Of a stretch of 9,150 bases of DNA, positions 8,467 through 9,150 are shown piece by piece (within the stretch, counting starts at the first letter, position 1; every line of letters begins with the position of its first letter). The notes beneath the pieces are model-generated. The model saw nothing but the letters and a program-made list of their open reading frames with translations, did not search any database and was not told the DNA's origin. Location: contig JAUNIV010000085.1 in assembly GCA_030523385.1 (NCBI GenBank), positions 1-9,150 of the forward strand, given 5' to 3'. The position numbers and the translations under genes are program-made. This DNA is from Bacteroidales bacterium (GTDB taxonomy: Bacteria; Bacteroidota; Bacteroidia; Bacteroidales; Bacteroidaceae).

Positions 8467-8488
8467 GCCTGTATAGGTTCATCGGCTT

Positions 8489-8526
8489 ACGCATATATCT
8501 TCATTGGCCAACGAAGATATATGCGT
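8489..8526 (+). repeat. Hairpin unit 1 (perfect 14-bp inverted repeat)
   Basis: The left arm at 8489-8502 (ACGCATATATCTTC) is the exact reverse complement of the right arm at 8513-8526, around a 10-base loop with a GGCC core (8506-8509). It begins 22 bp after the fbp stop codon. The same 38-bp design recurs immediately downstream with compensatory changes. It may act as part of the fbp transcript 3' end or be a palindromic repeat element. Confidence 0.85.
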
Positions 8527-8532
8527 TGGCTC

Positions 8533-8570
8533 ATGCAGATATATTCAAAGGCCTATGAATGTATCTGCAT
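8533..8570 (+). repeat. Hairpin unit 2 (15-bp inverted repeat with one G-T wobble), possible terminator
   Basis: The left arm at 8533-8547 (ATGCAGATATATTCA) pairs with 8556-8570 around an 8-base loop containing AGGCCT; the only non-Watson-Crick position is a T-G wobble. It is followed by a T-rich stretch (8571-8584), so it could end the operon transcript, although the stem is AT-rich for an intrinsic terminator. By eye it is about 70% identical to unit 1 over 38 bp, separated from it by 6 bp. Confidence 0.8.
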
Positions 8571-8689
8571 TTCTTATTTGTTTTAAAAATATGGGACGTT
8601 TTTTTAAAATTGAGGTCTCCGGAATTTCAGAAAAACAACAAAAAATGAAAGTTTTCTCTAATAAATGTGTTGAGAAACATAATTTTCCG
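8571..8689. other. AT-rich intergenic stretch
   Basis: The middle of the 309-bp gap between fbp and the next gene. It is A/T-rich with short homopolymer runs and a weak A/T-only inverted repeat (8581-8609). I see no credible coding frame, tRNA or riboswitch core here. Confidence 0.6.
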
Positions 8690-8697
8690 TATCTTTG
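8670..8697 (+). promoter_or_regulatory. Bacteroidota promoter for the DUF2582 gene
   Basis: TATCTTTG at 8690-8697 matches the -7 consensus TAnnTTTG exactly, and a TTG at 8670-8672 lies 17 bases upstream, slightly close for a -33 element. Predicted transcription starts near 8703, leaving a leader of about 70 nt before the ATG at 8776. That is longer than the roughly 20 nt inferred for tex. Confidence 0.65.
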
Positions 8698-8740
8698 TGT
8701 CCGATAAGAAACACAGACATCTTCTTCTGAAAGGGAGCAG

Positions 8741-8758
8741 ATGCGGGTTAACGTTTAA
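8741..8758 (+). other. Possible 5-codon leader ORF
   Basis: ATG CGG GTT AAC GTT TAA encodes MRVNV and lies inside the predicted leader of the downstream small gene. A purine-rich AAGGGAG (8731-8737) sits just upstream at Shine-Dalgarno distance, which is stronger than anything in front of the annotated genes. It ends 17 bases before the main ATG and is in another frame. It may be chance. Confidence 0.25.
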
Positions 8759-8775
8759 CTAAAAGCAAATTGAAA

Positions 8776-8979
8776 ATGTTGAAAGAAAAAGCAGGTGCTT
8801 TAGCCGGACAGATCTGGGGAGCATTGAACGGAACAGAAGGATTGACACAGAAGCAGATTAAAAAAGCTGCCAAACTGAAGGCCGACAAGGACTTCTTCTT
8901 GGGATTGGGCTGGCTGCTGAGAGAAGACAAGGTTGTTACTTCCGAAGTAGAAGGCGAAATCTTCGTAAAATTGGTGTAA
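8776..8979 (+). CDS. Small winged-helix protein, DUF2582 family
   Basis: A 67-residue protein starting MLKEKAGALAGQIW and ending in a short beta-rich segment, EGEIFVKLV. The pattern is an N-terminal helix (about 2-18), a helix-turn-helix-like pair (LTQKQIKKAAKL, 23-34, then DKDFFLGLGWLLRE, 38-50) and a two-stranded wing (about 52-67). This is the layout of the DUF2582 winged helix-turn-helix proteins common in Bacteroidota and archaea; no DNA target or function is established to my knowledge. The frame extends two codons upstream to a TTG (8770), but I chose the ATG at 8776 as the more likely start. It stands alone between its own promoter and a strong terminator, so it is probably monocistronic. 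Confidence 0.85.
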   Translation: MLKEKAGALAGQIWGALNGTEGLTQKQIKKAAKLKADKDFFLGLGWLLREDKVVTSEVEGEIFVKLV

Positions 8980-8998
8980 AAGAAGAAATTAGAGTTAT

Positions 8999-9050
8999 AA
9001 AAAGTGCATTGGCGCATCGTGAGTATGTTGCCAATGCACTTTTTTCTTTT
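8999..9050 (+). terminator. Strong intrinsic terminator after the DUF2582 gene
   Basis: A perfect 15-bp stem (8999-9013 with 9030-9044, core GTGCATTGGC / GCCAATGCAC) closes a 16-base loop and runs into TTTTTTCTTTT. It starts 20 bases after the stop codon. The A-run on the left flank gives a T-run on the opposite strand, so it may also stop transcription coming from the right. Confidence 0.9.
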
Positions 9051-9116
9051 AAAGGCCGAATATTACCCTATGGAACACTTTTACTCCAATTATTCCATTT
9101 TTTCGCGACTTCTTCG

Positions 9117-9124
9117 TATATTTG
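9117..9124 (+). promoter_or_regulatory. Bacteroidota -7 promoter element for the next gene
   Basis: TATATTTG matches TAnnTTTG and lies 21 bases ahead of the ATG at 9146, the same spacing class as for tex. A -33 TTTG is not evident; a T-run occupies that position. Confidence 0.5.
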
Positions 9125-9145
9125 CACGAAATTTAGACAGATAAG

Positions 9146-9150
9146 ATGAA
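9146..9150 (+). CDS. Probable start of a further gene (only first codon visible)
   Basis: ATGAA at the right edge follows a TAnnTTTG element and a purine-rich AGACAGATAAG leader. Only one full codon is in the window, so nothing can be said of the product, and the call rests on the promoter alone. Confidence 0.35.

Noticed and set aside
8465..8488. AAGCC/GGCTT short inverted repeat overlapping the fbp stop codon
   Set aside because: A 5-bp stem with a 14-base loop is too weak to report as a structure on its own.
8581..8609. TTTTAAAAA ... TTTTTAAAA inverted repeat as a terminator
   Set aside because: It is made only of A and T in an AT-rich region, so the hairpin would be weak and the match is expected by chance.
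8504..8707. A 67-codon plus-strand open frame between fbp and the DUF2582 gene
   Set aside because: It uses a TTG start, runs through both hairpins and the promoter element, and has no recognisable features.

Overview
The window looks like chromosomal DNA of a gut-type Bacteroidales bacterium (Bacteroides/Phocaeicola-like). The reasons are moderate GC, repeated TAnnTTTG -7 promoter elements characteristic of Bacteroidota ahead of genes, a general lack of strong Shine-Dalgarno sequences, and a gene set typical of that group (Tex, a NudC-type Nudix hydrolase, a YidE/AspT transporter, a class III fructose-bisphosphatase and a DUF2582 winged-helix protein). No rRNA, tRNA, CRISPR array, insertion sequence or phage gene is visible.

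Layout. From the left edge to 1657 one continuous minus-strand reading frame encodes a HAD-family phosphatase fused to a zinc-ribbon, membrane-anchored DUF3667-type module; its C-terminus lies outside the window. A divergent intergenic region of 136 bp (1658-1793) carries a convincing promoter element for the plus-strand block and a weaker one for the minus-strand gene. The plus-strand block is tex, nudC, a yidE-like transporter and fbp, with gaps of 39, 22 and 12 bp and no terminator between them, so it is probably one operon with a possible internal promoter directly on the transporter start codon.

After fbp comes 309 bp without a large gene. It holds two tandem 38-bp hairpins that look like diverged copies of each other, with compensatory base-pair changes in the stems; then AT-rich DNA; then a clear promoter, a leader of about 70 nt with a possible 5-codon upstream ORF, and a small DUF2582 winged-helix gene closed by a strong intrinsic terminator. 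At the right edge another TAnnTTTG promoter and an ATG indicate the start of a further gene.

Functionally the four-gene block mixes RNA and redox housekeeping (Tex with RNA/transcription, NudC with NAD(H)/NAD-capped RNA), membrane transport and gluconeogenesis. No single pathway links them all. The most noteworthy items are the HAD-DUF3667 fusion and the covarying tandem hairpins downstream of fbp. Most of the window is ordinary core genome, and I see no clear evidence of a new multi-gene system.
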